In this document: piece by piece, positions 16,757 to 26,221 of the stretch
Layout: every line of letters starts with the position of its first letter
Position numbering within the stretch: the stretch's first letter is position 1
Assembly (NCBI RefSeq): GCF_900156575.1
Contig: NZ_FTNY01000010.1
Span: forward strand, 1-54,181
Reading direction: 5' to 3'
DNA length: 54,181 nucleotides
Origin: Chryseobacterium shigense
Lineage (GTDB): Bacteria > Bacteroidota > Bacteroidia > Flavobacteriales > Weeksellaceae
Notes under the pieces: model-generated
What the model was told of the DNA's origin: nothing
The model's database searches: none
Seen by the model: the letters and a program-made list of their open reading frames with translations, nothing else
Translations under genes and position numbers: made by a program

Positions 16757-16980
16757 CCTAGCCTCTTTTTACGCAGGTTGACCTTGTATTATTTTACACA
16801 CGTCAGCCAGGAAACCTGTGTCTAATTTACGCAGGTCAATCGAATACCTGTATCTCTTTTACCCAGGTTGCTATTGTGCAGGAAAAATTCCCAACCTATA
16901 TCTCTTTTACACAGGTCAGCCAAGAACCTGTATCTTTTTTACGCAGGTCGATTGAGTACCTGTATCTATTTTACACATCT
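16757..16980. repeat. Seven-copy imperfect tandem array, about 32-bp period
   Basis: The core ACGCAGGT or a close variant starts at 16771, 16796, 16829, 16861, 16909, 16941 and 16973. The spacing is 25, 33, 32, 48, 32 and 32 bp. The fuller unit is ACCTGTATCTnTTTTACGCAGGT, so ACCTG and CAGGT half-sites alternate. The 48-bp step holds an extra GTGCAGG. The array fills part of the 815-bp gene-free stretch 16336-17150; the rest of that stretch is AT-rich with no gene I can support. A 32-bp period is three helical turns, as in iterons. Unit divergence and lack of true spacers argue against CRISPR. Confidence 0.75.
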
Positions 16981-17150
16981 ATGAATTTTTAAAAGGTCTG
17001 CTGTTGTTGTGAAAACTTTGTTGGAATGTGGGAAACTCCGAAGGAAAAGCCGGGATGAGTTTTCCATATTTCAATAAATGCGCTGGTTTTTTTATATTGC
17101 AAAATGTAATTTGGGACATACAGGTGAGTAAAGCTCCCTTTATTTAGAAA

Positions 17151-18851
17151 TCAATTCTCACCGATTTCCTTCATCCGGTTCTTTATAAAATCTATAGGTC
17201 TTATTCCATTAATTTCGTAAAAATGGGTTGAGAATAATTGTCGGCTAGACATTCCACATTCCTGAGCCAGGTTTTCAACTTTGTACTGCAGATACATTTT
17301 ATTTTCCACAAGAAGAGTGGTAATATATCCGATTCGTAACACCTTTAGATACTGCGTGAAAGAAACATTCAGATGTTCATTCAATACATAAGATAGTTGG
17401 GAGTGTGTTCTGCCAAACATTTTTGCAACCATTGGTAAGGTCAGGTTTTTGTCAAGAAATCGTTTGTCTTCTTCAAACTTTTTGAGTTTTTCTTTAATAT
17501 CTTCAATGATTTCGGGACTGTGTGTTTTTTTCTTTTCAGAAGTTTTTTTGTTTGCAATTAGAAAAGAATAATACTTCCTGAACTTTTTCCATAGTTTAAT
17601 AAATTTTCCAGGAAATTTAATTTCTCTATTACGCAGTCTGATTACTAAAAAAAATAGAAGAAAAATCACAACTGGCGTAGCAATTAGAAAGTAAAAATCA
17701 TTATGCAGTTTATTCTCCCATATTTGTTTTTCTTCTAGTAATCTTTCCGTATCATATTCTTCGTGGATTTTTGAAGACAACATTGCAAAATCAACATTCA
17801 AGGTTGAATTCGTTAGTAAAAACTGGTCACTATAATACAGTTGCTTACCCAAACTACCGTTCTCTGTTGCATCCGTAATGAGGTACTTATAACTTGACCG
17901 GATCTCGGGAGTAGTAAATTGAACCTTGTTAATCATAGAGTCCACTTTATTCAGATAAACCAGTGATTCTACCCTGTTTCCTTTGAGCCAATATAGTTTC
18001 CCTAAGTAAAAATAAACAGCGGTTAATGAGTTATAATCCTGATTATTGACCAAAATATCGCGTGAAAGTTCCAAATATTTAAGTGCTTCATCGGTGTTCC
18101 CTTTTCTTAAAAGTTGTACACCTTTCCCTTTTTGAAAGTAACCATATTCAAGTAAATGCTCATTGATGTTTTTCAATTTTTTTAACCCGATACTAATCAA
18201 TGAATCTTCCTTGTTGTATAAACGAAGATTTTCATAACAATTACTCAGGCGGTAAATGCTATTAAAATAGCCTGACTCATTATTCAACCTTATGTTTGGG
18301 TGAAGGTTGTCTTTCATATGTTCCTCAAAATAATTCGTAGTATTTCTAAAGTGAACTGCAGCTTCTTCGTAGTAGCCCAAATAACTTTTTACCATCCCGA
18401 GATGGTAGTCTATTTTATTTATCAGATAATCGTTGCTTGAATTCCGAGAGAATTGATACGCCTTAAGGTATTGCTCCAAAGCATATTTATATTGTCTTTT
18501 GTTATAATAGTAGATAATGCCTTTTCCGAGGTATGCCCTTGAAATGATATCACGGTCACTTAATTTGAATGCCACAACGATAGCACTGTCGGCATAAGAC
18601 AATTTGCGGTTTATGTCTTCGGTGTAGTATATGGCATCTTCATAACCTATAATCTGCTTTTTCCAATTATTTTCTTTTTTTGCTTTTTCTATATACTTAT
18701 TCACAAAAACCATTGCCCTTGAATCGTTTTCAGGATAGTTTTCATACAAGTCTGAAATCGTCTTGTATGATAAACTTTGTAATTCCTGGGCGTTAAGAAA
18801 AAAGAAGAACAAATTAAAAATCAGAAATGAAATCTTATGATGATAATGCAT
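17151..18851 (-). CDS. Membrane-anchored TPR sensor with AraC-type DNA-binding domain
   Basis: The 566-residue protein has an N-terminal signal (MHYHHKISFLIFNLFFFFLNA), periplasmic TPR-like helices (about 60-340), one membrane span (386-405, IATPVVIFLLFFLVI) and a cytoplasmic AraC helix-turn-helix region (about 465-560) with LTLPMVAKMFGRTHSQLSYVLNEHLNVSFTQYL and the second helix pair VENLAQECGMSSRQLF. This architecture is widespread in Chryseobacterium. It stands at the head of the MauE/DUF6520/TlpA-SusCD cluster, transcribed divergently from the MauE gene, and is the obvious candidate for its regulator. The signal sensed is unknown. Confidence 0.88.
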   Translation of the reverse strand: MHYHHKISFLIFNLFFFFLNAQELQSLSYKTISDLYENYPENDSRAMVFVNKYIEKAKKENNWKKQIIGYEDAIYYTEDINRKLSYADSAIVVAFKLSDRDIISRAYLGKGIIYYYNKRQYKYALEQYLKAYQFSRNSSNDYLINKIDYHLGMVKSYLGYYEEAAVHFRNTTNYFEEHMKDNLHPNIRLNNESGYFNSIYRLSNCYENLRLYNKEDSLISIGLKKLKNINEHLLEYGYFQKGKGVQLLRKGNTDEALKYLELSRDILVNNQDYNSLTAVYFYLGKLYWLKGNRVESLVYLNKVDSMINKVQFTTPEIRSSYKYLITDATENGSLGKQLYYSDQFLLTNSTLNVDFAMLSSKIHEEYDTERLLEEKQIWENKLHNDFYFLIATPVVIFLLFFLVIRLRNREIKFPGKFIKLWKKFRKYYSFLIANKKTSEKKKTHSPEIIEDIKEKLKKFEEDKRFLDKNLTLPMVAKMFGRTHSQLSYVLNEHLNVSFTQYLKVLRIGYITTLLVENKMYLQYKVENLAQECGMSSRQLFSTHFYEINGIRPIDFIKNRMKEIGEN

Positions 18852-19124
18852 AACATTATGATATATTCAAATTTACCGGAAAAATCTATTACAAAATGTA
18901 CTTGAAAAAGCTTCGAGTTCGGTTCTATTCCCACTAGCTTTATAAATGATTAATTTTCAATTAGTTAAAAATTAATATAGTGGGAAAGATGTATATTTCA
19001 TTACGTAGAAAACATATTTCTTTCCTACTATTGTTTTTCTCAACCTCACAGTCAGTGTAATTTAGACTTCAGAATTCCAAGTGAATCAATCAGCAAATCA
19101 ATTTTAAATAAATCATAAAATATT

Positions 19125-19553
19125 ATGAAAAAAGTCAAAACAAGAGTCGTAGAATTCATCAGCTATTTCTTTATACTGTTGTTTTGTTATGCCAGCATCA
19201 GTAAAATAATGGATTTTGAAAATTTTCAGATTCAGATCTCGGAATCACCTTTATTAAGTGCATACGCTGGATTCTTACCTTTTGCAATCGTTGTTCTGGA
19301 ATTGATCATTGCTGGATTATTGTGTTATCGGAAGACAAGAAATGTAGGAATGATAGGAAGTTTTATTTTGATGCTGATTTTCACTGGATACATTTTTTAC
19401 ATAATTCAAACCTCTGAAAATCTTCCTTGTTCCTGTGGAGGAATTTTAGAGAAAATGAGCTGGAATCAGCACCTGATTTTTAATATAGGATGCGTCCTAC
19501 TCGCCGCAATAGCCTTAGCGATGAATATAAAATACAGCAGGCCTGTTAAATAA
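19125..19553 (+). CDS. MauE/DoxX-like integral membrane protein
   Basis: The 142-residue protein has four predicted membrane helices (about 10-28, 46-67, 75-95 and 116-134). A vicinal cysteine motif PCSCGG (C102, C104) sits in the loop before the last helix, followed by W113. That pattern is typical of MauE/DoxX-like proteins of Bacteroidota, which are thought to handle electrons or disulfides in the membrane. It lies 280 bp upstream of the DUF6520 gene, in the same direction, and faces a TlpA-like thioredoxin across the cluster, so a shared redox task is plausible. Substrate is unknown. Confidence 0.8.
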   Translation: MKKVKTRVVEFISYFFILLFCYASISKIMDFENFQIQISESPLLSAYAGFLPFAIVVLELIIAGLLCYRKTRNVGMIGSFILMLIFTGYIFYIIQTSENLPCSCGGILEKMSWNQHLIFNIGCVLLAAIALAMNIKYSRPVK

Positions 19554-19833
19554 GAATGTTACCGTAGTTGCTCACGGATAAAAATGATTGGAATTTGATA
19601 TTAAAGTTTAACCTTAGAATTAGACGGTCGAAAGCTGTTTAATACCCGAAAATTTTAAATGTATTTATTAACAACAATTTGTTTGAGAATACTTAGAGTA
19701 CGGTACTGTGGTACGACAAGATTTTTTAATCTATGGGTACAATTAATTATTTTAACCTAATCATTCGTATTTGTCAGGCAGGTTTCTAAAGTTTTTATGG
19801 TAATCTTTTTTGATGTATAAAAAGACCAATAAA

Positions 19834-20163
19834 ATGAAATTCAACCAATTTTTGAAAATCAATGCAGTAGCTATTGCTGCTATTATGTTTACAGGTGCTA
19901 CGATGTCTTTTAAAGTAATAGAGAAAAAAGAAAAAGCTGTAGCACAGACTTTTTACTATATCAGCAACGATATGACAGCCAATGCATTCCGAGATGTTTC
20001 GCATTGGAGCACATCAACGATCCCGACAGATTGTTCACCTGAAGAACCGGTAAGACCTTGTAAGGTAACCGTTCCGGATGGAAGTACACTGAGTGCCGTT
20101 TTAGGTTCTAAAACCAACAGTGAAGTTTTAGCTATATCAGAAGGTTATAGACCAGAACCTTAA
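19834..20163 (+). CDS. DUF6520-type small exported protein
   Basis: I chose the ATG at 19834 (109 residues), which gives a clean signal peptide (KINAVAIAAIMFTGATMSF); an in-frame ATG at 19810 would add eight residues. The mature part keeps two cysteines, C67 and C76 (TDCSPEEPVRPCKV), and ends GYRPEP. It resembles the short DUF6520 proteins that accompany MauE-like genes and SusC/SusD in Chryseobacterium. Function is unknown. A two-cysteine exported peptide beside MauE and a thioredoxin suggests a disulfide-bearing secreted product. A strong terminator follows the stop. Confidence 0.75.
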   Translation: MKFNQFLKINAVAIAAIMFTGATMSFKVIEKKEKAVAQTFYYISNDMTANAFRDVSHWSTSTIPTDCSPEEPVRPCKVTVPDGSTLSAVLGSKTNSEVLAISEGYRPEP

Positions 20164-20186
20164 TGGTGTGATTTGTTTAATAATTT

Positions 20187-20206
20187 GGGGTGGAAATTTC
20201 CACCCC
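20187..20206 (+). terminator. Terminator after the DUF6520 gene
   Basis: A perfect 20-bp palindrome GGGGTGGAAATTTCCACCCC is followed by ATTTTTTG on the plus strand, 24 bp after the DUF6520 stop. It separates that gene from the converging SusD gene (ends 20223). Confidence 0.85.
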
Positions 20207-20222
20207 ATTTTTTGTTAATGAC

Positions 20223-21566
20223 TTACCTCGGATTTTGAGGCATTCCCGTCATTTTTATAATGTCTTCGGGAATGGCTATCGCATAGCGAAGGTCGTTGGG
20301 TGGCAAAATATATGTTGTTCCGTTTACTGTTCTTTGCAAAGAAATCCCTGCGCCATCACGATTATATCTTTTTAAATCTGACCATCGCAAGCCACGAAAC
20401 AATAATTCCTTTCTTCTTTCTTTTAAAATAATATTCAACGTTTCACTCTGTGAATTAGCTGTCATCGGAATATACGTTCCTGTTTTCCAACGTGTTTTCA
20501 ACAATTCATTTAAGGTTTGCATTGCCAGCTGCATATCATTAAGTCGAGCGTAACTTTCAGCTACATTCAAATAAACTTCATCTGTTGCTAAGCTGGTCAT
20601 TCTTGTAGCACCTCCTGAATAATTCCCCTTAAACAATATCTGCTGTGCTGTATTAAATCTAAAATATATGCTCTTTCTCAAATCATTATTGTCATAAATG
20701 TTATACAATGATTGCGGAATTTTAGCCATAGAACTCGACAAAAACTGTGAATATACCATCGAAGAATGAAGTAGAATTTCAGTGTTCATTGATTTTATCG
20801 GATAAGAATCGGAAGGATTCAAGGTATTGAAATCTATGAGATTATCATTGATAGAAAGTGTCTGTTTTCCATATTCTAAAGCATTTTGATAATCTCCCAT
20901 AAAAAGATATGTTCTGGAAAGATAACCCAATGTCGTTGCTTTTGATGGTCGAATCAGTGCAATTTGGGTATTAGGTAATAACATCGCTGCTTCTTTTAAA
21001 TCACTAATGATTTGACTATAAGTTTCTTTTAATGATGATCTTTTTGAAGGTATATTTATATCAGGATCTAATCTCAGTGGTAATCCCAGATCGGTATTGG
21101 CTGTGCTCTCATTATATACCAAACAATAAATTTGGGCAGCTTCCAGATAAATAGCAGCTCTAAGAGCCAAAGCCTGTCCTTTTAAATTTTCTGCTCCTGC
21201 AATTTGATAATGTTCAATATTATACAAAACTGTATTGCATACATTTATTCTTCTATAGCAGCTTCCCCAATCATTTTCATCACTGCTGGACACTTCATTG
21301 GGTTGCCAGGTATATAGTCTTTTTTCAAATTCATAAATTAAATTACCATAATCTGCATCAGTAATATAAATTTCATCAGCCGATATTTGACCACTAATGC
21401 TGTTTGAAAGTACCGTATTGAAAGTTCTGTCCATCAAAGCCTGATTATCTTCTAATGTAACAGGTGTAGCCAATCTGGAATCTGATTTTTCCTCCAAAAA
21501 ATCTGAACAGCCTATAATGCTACACAAAGCCCATAAAGCGAATATGTTTAAAAGTATATTTTTCAT
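20223..21566 (-). CDS. SusD/RagB-type surface lipoprotein
   Basis: The outer-membrane lipoprotein that captures ligand and forms the lid of the SusC pore. The 447 residues start MKNILLNIFALWALCSIIGCSDF with a lipobox at IIGC. A SusD-like N-terminal segment follows (QALMDRTFNTVLSNS) and TPR-like helices such as LKGQALALRAAIYLEAAQIY, the family's hallmark, then a C-terminal SusD part with ERRKELLFRGLRWSDLKRYNRDG. It begins 9 bp after susC and closes a TlpA-SusC-SusD operon. Ligand cannot be read; no glycosidase is encoded nearby, so a polysaccharide-utilisation locus is unlikely. Confidence 0.92.
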   Translation of the reverse strand: MKNILLNIFALWALCSIIGCSDFLEEKSDSRLATPVTLEDNQALMDRTFNTVLSNSISGQISADEIYITDADYGNLIYEFEKRLYTWQPNEVSSSDENDWGSCYRRINVCNTVLYNIEHYQIAGAENLKGQALALRAAIYLEAAQIYCLVYNESTANTDLGLPLRLDPDINIPSKRSSLKETYSQIISDLKEAAMLLPNTQIALIRPSKATTLGYLSRTYLFMGDYQNALEYGKQTLSINDNLIDFNTLNPSDSYPIKSMNTEILLHSSMVYSQFLSSSMAKIPQSLYNIYDNNDLRKSIYFRFNTAQQILFKGNYSGGATRMTSLATDEVYLNVAESYARLNDMQLAMQTLNELLKTRWKTGTYIPMTANSQSETLNIILKERRKELLFRGLRWSDLKRYNRDGAGISLQRTVNGTTYILPPNDLRYAIAIPEDIIKMTGMPQNPR

Positions 21567-21575
21567 AAAGATGAT

Positions 21576-24500
21576 TTAAAATTGTGTTCTAAGTCCTATG
21601 GAATAGGTTGTTACTGGTTTTAAAGAGTAAGTTGCCCAATTATAGTCCGGATCGATGCCTGCTTTATTGGCTTTCCAAAGTATTCCCAGATTATTTGCTG
21701 ATGCAAACAGTTGCAAATTTTGAATAGGTAGATTCGCTAAATTTTCTTTCCTGAAATTGTAGTTAAGGGTAAGATATTGCAAACGAATATGGTCACCTCT
21801 TTCTACTAAAACACTCGAACCATTGTAAAAAGCATCTCTGGCAGAGTTTGTTGTGTATGGATTGGAAGGAACATTCGTCCATAGTTCATCACCCGGATTC
21901 TGCCATCTTTTGGAATAATCACTATGCCCGTCTCGGCTAGCAATAAGGTCGGTATAGTTGATAGAACTTCTTCTGAACCAATACCCAAACTTATAAGTAA
22001 TCCCAACATCCAAAGAAAACTGTTGGTAGGCAATCGTGTTGATGAATGAACCATACTTTGTAGGAATCGCTGATCCAAAGTATTCTAAATCTTCAATTCC
22101 TCGAGCAGAATTCAATATTTTAGTGTAATCTTTACTGACTTCTCCATCCAAATATCCTTGAGGATCTCCGGTTTGTGGATCGAGACCTGCCCATTTGTAG
22201 GCAAATACACCATATACAGGAAGCCCTACAATACCGCTTATCGGAGCGATGGAACCTGAATTGACAACAAAGCTATTGGCAAATGTGGTTGGTAAATAAT
22301 AGTTAGTGACCTTGTCATTATAGATACTGAAATTAATGATGCTGTTCCATTTTACGGTCTTATCAATATTTTTCGTTTTCAGCTCGATATCCATACCACG
22401 TCCTTTCATTCCTGCGACATTCCATAGCATACTTTTAACACCAGTGGTATAATCCAATGGTGCTGTACCAAAGAGATTGTTTCCTTCTTTCGTAAAATAT
22501 TCAACCGAACCTGTAACGAAATTGTCTTTCAGTCCAAAATCCAATCCTATATTCATCATTCTGATCGTCTCCCAACGCAGGTTAGGATTGTAAAATTTAT
22601 CTATTCTGGCGGTATTGCCTCCTGTGTACACTGAAAGGTCAGTATCAAATAATATGGTTGTTACGGCGACCATCGAAGGATCGATATTTCCATTAAAACC
22701 GTAAGAGCCTCTTAATTTCAGGTAAGGAAGAAAATTGAAATTGTAAAAAGCTGCATTCGAAACATTCCAGGACAAACCAGCAGACCAAAATGGATTCCAT
22801 TGTTGATTGGTTTTTAATCCGAATAGATTACTTGCATCCTGCCTTACGCTTGCAGATAATGTATAGCGTTTATCATAAGTATATGCTGCATTGGCATACA
22901 GGGAAACGAAACGGATGTTGGTTTCTCTGAGTGACGTTCCTCTTTCGATAAAGTCCAAACTTCCTGTTACAAAATTTGGATATTGATTCGTATAATCAAT
23001 GCCTGCTGTAGATAAAGTATTCGTATTGTAACCGTAATACCTGTTGTTGTCATACCGGGTAATGGTTTCTCTGATTTCTCCTCCTGCAATAGCATTAACG
23101 GAATGCTTTCCAAAACTTCTATTGTAGTTCAGTTGTCCTCTCAGGTTGTTGACCGTAGTTGCAGAAATTCCTTTATCAAAAATTCCTCCTTTGGGAACGG
23201 CGAAACTGATACTGCCATCGGTATTCTTTTTTGCAAAATTATTCACATAGTTTCTTGCGTAATAGCTTTGTTCATCATAGAGTGTGCTGCTTTCCCCATT
23301 ATTATGTTGGTATTGGTACTTAATATCGATATCCAAACCTTTTATGATCTTGTAATTCAAGCCTGCGTTGAGGATGAGTTCGCTTGTTTTGTTTTGAGTT
23401 ATATTGTGCATCCAATCGGTCAATGGATAGTAATTCCAATCCAAAAGTCCTGTGCCTTGTAGACTGTTTTTATAATCCTGATCCAGCATGTGATTCATCA
23501 CCAAAGGGTTTCCGGTATCATCTGCAAACTGCATATAGGGAACTTTCCAGTTATTGCGCATCGTTATACTATTGTAGGCACTTCTGCCATTTTTTGTCGT
23601 CGTATTCGTGTAATACATTCCGGTGGTTACGGTCAGCTTTTCAGTTGGTTTCCAGATATTCTGAAAACGTGCATTCAACCGTTGGTATTTTTCACTTAAA
23701 TTCCCTGTATTATCGTCATATCCTATAAACGATGTCCAGGATAATTTAGGTGTGCTTCCAAAAATATTAAGCGCATATTGTCTGTTTTCCATTGGTTGAT
23801 ACATATACTTTTTGTATTGATCTCTCACATCGACATTCCTTAACCTGTTTATTTTATTCATCGCGTCATTATGAGAAAGAAGTCCTTGTTTTTCTTTATT
23901 TAAAATGGTCACCACTGGTGTTAAAGTAGGATGGCTGGCAGAATTGAGATCAGTATCATAATATCCTTGGTTAAAAAGCTGCATTTCCGCATCGATAAAG
24001 TCATTGCTGGAAATCTGTCTGCTGTAGCTTAGGTCTGGCTTTGCGCTTAGTGTCGTATTAGCCGTAAATTCTACAGATGTTGCCTGATTCGTTTTAGCAG
24101 CTTTGGTGGTAATCACAATGACCCCATTCGCTGCTCTCGCTCCCCAGATACTCGATGCGGCAGCGTCTTTTAGGATAGTGACGCTTTCAATGATGTTAGG
24201 GTTAATATTGCTGATGCTTCCTTCGTATGGAAAATTATCGACAACAATAAGTGGATTTTTAGGACCTTGCATAGTACTTAAACCTCTTATCATTAGCTGA
24301 CCATCTTCAGTTAGTCCTTTGCTGACCGTCAGACCATTGGCTATAGCGGGTAACCTGTCCATTATGTTGGTGGTAACCTGTTGTTGCAATAATTTGTTAT
24401 CCACTGATGAAAAAGACCCCGTAGACCTTTCTTTGGGAATTTTCTGATAACCTGTCGATAACGTAACTTCTTCTATTTCTGTAATCTTAGTAGATATAGA

Positions 24501-24776
24501 TATTTTTAGCTCCTTTTGTAATGGCAATTGAATATCTAGCGACTGGCTTTCGTAACCTGCCTTGCTGATAATTAAGGTCAATTGAGATTCCCCAGAGGTA
24601 AATCTGAATATTCCGTTTTTGTCAGTATTAGTGATCGCATTAATGTTTTGTATGACTACAGCAACCCCAGACAAAGGTTTTCCGGTATTGTTTTCTATTA
24701 TTTTTCCTGTAACAGTCTGCTGTGCAACCATCACCGTACTGCAACAAATAACGGGGAAGAGTATATAGTTTTTCAT
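21576..24776 (-). CDS. SusC/RagA-type TonB-dependent outer-membrane transporter
   Basis: The 1066-residue protein has a signal peptide (MKNYILFPVICCSTVMVAQQ), a carboxypeptidase-regulatory-like N-terminal domain (VTGKIIENNTGKPLSGVAVVI), a plug with the SusC signature (LMIRGLSTMQGPKNPLIVVDN, then ILKDAAASSIWGARAANGVIVITTK) and a C-terminal barrel ending YSIGLRTQF. It is coupled to the SusD gene downstream and follows the TlpA gene by 20 bp. It imports an unknown substrate using TonB energy. No extracytoplasmic sigma/anti-sigma pair is present, so the AraC-TPR protein at 17151-18851 may serve as regulator. Confidence 0.93.
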   Translation of the reverse strand: MKNYILFPVICCSTVMVAQQTVTGKIIENNTGKPLSGVAVVIQNINAITNTDKNGIFRFTSGESQLTLIISKAGYESQSLDIQLPLQKELKISISTKITEIEEVTLSTGYQKIPKERSTGSFSSVDNKLLQQQVTTNIMDRLPAIANGLTVSKGLTEDGQLMIRGLSTMQGPKNPLIVVDNFPYEGSISNINPNIIESVTILKDAAASSIWGARAANGVIVITTKAAKTNQATSVEFTANTTLSAKPDLSYSRQISSNDFIDAEMQLFNQGYYDTDLNSASHPTLTPVVTILNKEKQGLLSHNDAMNKINRLRNVDVRDQYKKYMYQPMENRQYALNIFGSTPKLSWTSFIGYDDNTGNLSEKYQRLNARFQNIWKPTEKLTVTTGMYYTNTTTKNGRSAYNSITMRNNWKVPYMQFADDTGNPLVMNHMLDQDYKNSLQGTGLLDWNYYPLTDWMHNITQNKTSELILNAGLNYKIIKGLDIDIKYQYQHNNGESSTLYDEQSYYARNYVNNFAKKNTDGSISFAVPKGGIFDKGISATTVNNLRGQLNYNRSFGKHSVNAIAGGEIRETITRYDNNRYYGYNTNTLSTAGIDYTNQYPNFVTGSLDFIERGTSLRETNIRFVSLYANAAYTYDKRYTLSASVRQDASNLFGLKTNQQWNPFWSAGLSWNVSNAAFYNFNFLPYLKLRGSYGFNGNIDPSMVAVTTILFDTDLSVYTGGNTARIDKFYNPNLRWETIRMMNIGLDFGLKDNFVTGSVEYFTKEGNNLFGTAPLDYTTGVKSMLWNVAGMKGRGMDIELKTKNIDKTVKWNSIINFSIYNDKVTNYYLPTTFANSFVVNSGSIAPISGIVGLPVYGVFAYKWAGLDPQTGDPQGYLDGEVSKDYTKILNSARGIEDLEYFGSAIPTKYGSFINTIAYQQFSLDVGITYKFGYWFRRSSINYTDLIASRDGHSDYSKRWQNPGDELWTNVPSNPYTTNSARDAFYNGSSVLVERGDHIRLQYLTLNYNFRKENLANLPIQNLQLFASANNLGILWKANKAGIDPDYNWATYSLKPVTTYSIGLRTQF

Positions 24777-24796
24777 AATGATTTTAATGATTAGTA

Positions 24797-26083
24797 TTAT
24801 TTGTCTTTTACTATCAGCATTGGCAGTTCTTTCACGACTTCAACAAGCTCAAGCTCATATGCAGAAAGTTCTTTTTGAATGCTTTTCAGATCTTGAAAAT
24901 TTGAGAACTTCAGATCAACTTTTCCCTGATAGCCTGTTTCATCTATTACAGGTAATGTTGTAATGTCATTGGTCGCTTCTAAGGCAGATAGTAAATAATC
25001 AAGATTGACATTTCGGAGCATATAAGGAGATTTTAATACATTTCCGAGAGATTCGCCACCCTTCGATGCCATCTTGTCAATCCCTGAAGTCTTTCTCAGG
25101 ACAAGGCATTTAACAGGTTTCTTTTCGATGCTGGCAACGTAATTGGAATTTTCATTGACATACCTTAGCATTCTAGTGTATAAATTATTTGCATCTTCTT
25201 TTGGAACGATGTATTCTATGCTGTAAAGTTTCTCAAAATTTCCACCGGTTGTGGTATTAAAATCGATAGCTTCGGGATTTTTCACGAGATTTATCAGACG
25301 TTTATCCGAAAATTTATCTCCGAACTCACGAAATAATTCGTACGAAATACCTCTGTAGATATTCATTAGGGAAAAGTTGGTAAACTGCCTTCCGTAAACG
25401 ATTTCTCCATCCCTATGAAAACCTGAACCAAATGGAATTGCCCGTATCCTTCCTTTAGCGAAAAGATTATAGCCTACAATGCTGCTGAGTTTTTCAAGTT
25501 CAAAATTATCAGAGAGCATCAGCGGGCGTTTTCTATTTATCTGAATGACGGTCTGCAAAGAAGATGTTTCATTTTTCAATACCTCTGTAATTGTTTGCTC
25601 AGTGACCTGTCCTCCATCGGTGGTATTGATGATTTTTCCGTCTTTGATCCAGACAATAAAAGGAACTGCCGTATGAGGAAACATCTGAGTGAGCATTTTG
25701 TCGTCTACTACCGATACAACATCTTTATAACGCTGTCCGTTGGTTGAAGCAAAGAATTTTTCTATTGTTGTCCGGTTCTGATCGGTTACCGCTATTATAT
25801 TGATTCTATCACTGAATTTGTTTTTCAGTTCTTCCATTTGTGGAAACTTCTTCAGGCAGGCACTACACCAGGTAGCCCAGAAATCCAGCAGAATGAGTTT
25901 GTCTTTATCTATGTTAAAATTGATGGTTTTCTTGGAGTGATTGACTACCTCTAAAGGTGCTGTCCAGAAGCTTTCAGGTAAAGATTTTCCGATCTTAATG
26001 GATGATTTCTGCGCAAATGTTGTGTTGACGCCCAGAAAAGTAAAAACAAGGGACAGGATTCCCTTGCAAAAGATATTTTTCAT
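24797..26083 (-). CDS. TlpA-like exported thioredoxin-fold protein
   Basis: I chose ATG at 26083 (428 residues), which opens a clear signal peptide (MKNIFCKGILSLVFTFLGVN...FAQ); the frame runs 21 codons further upstream without one. A TlpA/redoxin domain follows with DFWATWCSACLKKFP (C73, C76) and the cis-proline region TAVPFIVW. About 240 residues at the C-terminus are of the type found in Bacteroidota redoxins linked to SusC/SusD. It is the first gene of the operon. It should act in the periplasm as a disulfide reductase, with MauE (19125-19553) as a possible electron source and DUF6520 as a possible client; both links are inference. Confidence 0.88.
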   Translation of the reverse strand: MKNIFCKGILSLVFTFLGVNTTFAQKSSIKIGKSLPESFWTAPLEVVNHSKKTINFNIDKDKLILLDFWATWCSACLKKFPQMEELKNKFSDRINIIAVTDQNRTTIEKFFASTNGQRYKDVVSVVDDKMLTQMFPHTAVPFIVWIKDGKIINTTDGGQVTEQTITEVLKNETSSLQTVIQINRKRPLMLSDNFELEKLSSIVGYNLFAKGRIRAIPFGSGFHRDGEIVYGRQFTNFSLMNIYRGISYELFREFGDKFSDKRLINLVKNPEAIDFNTTTGGNFEKLYSIEYIVPKEDANNLYTRMLRYVNENSNYVASIEKKPVKCLVLRKTSGIDKMASKGGESLGNVLKSPYMLRNVNLDYLLSALEATNDITTLPVIDETGYQGKVDLKFSNFQDLKSIQKELSAYELELVEVVKELPMLIVKDK

Positions 26084-26221
26084 ACTTTTGAATAGGTTTT
26101 TAATAATTATTAATGACTGATTATGCTCTTTCCGTATGGTCGCCAAACTCTTGCGGAAAGGGCTCTTTCTTTTCTAATGGTTACAGTAAATTATCTGTGT
26201 TTTGAAATAGATTTTTAATTG

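Noticed and set aside
16757..16980. CRISPR array
   Set aside because: Units diverge from one another, no constant repeat with unrelated spacers of uniform length exists, and no cas genes are in the window.
23103..23728. Plus-strand ORFs over the SusC gene
   Set aside because: Antisense shadows of a long conserved barrel domain.
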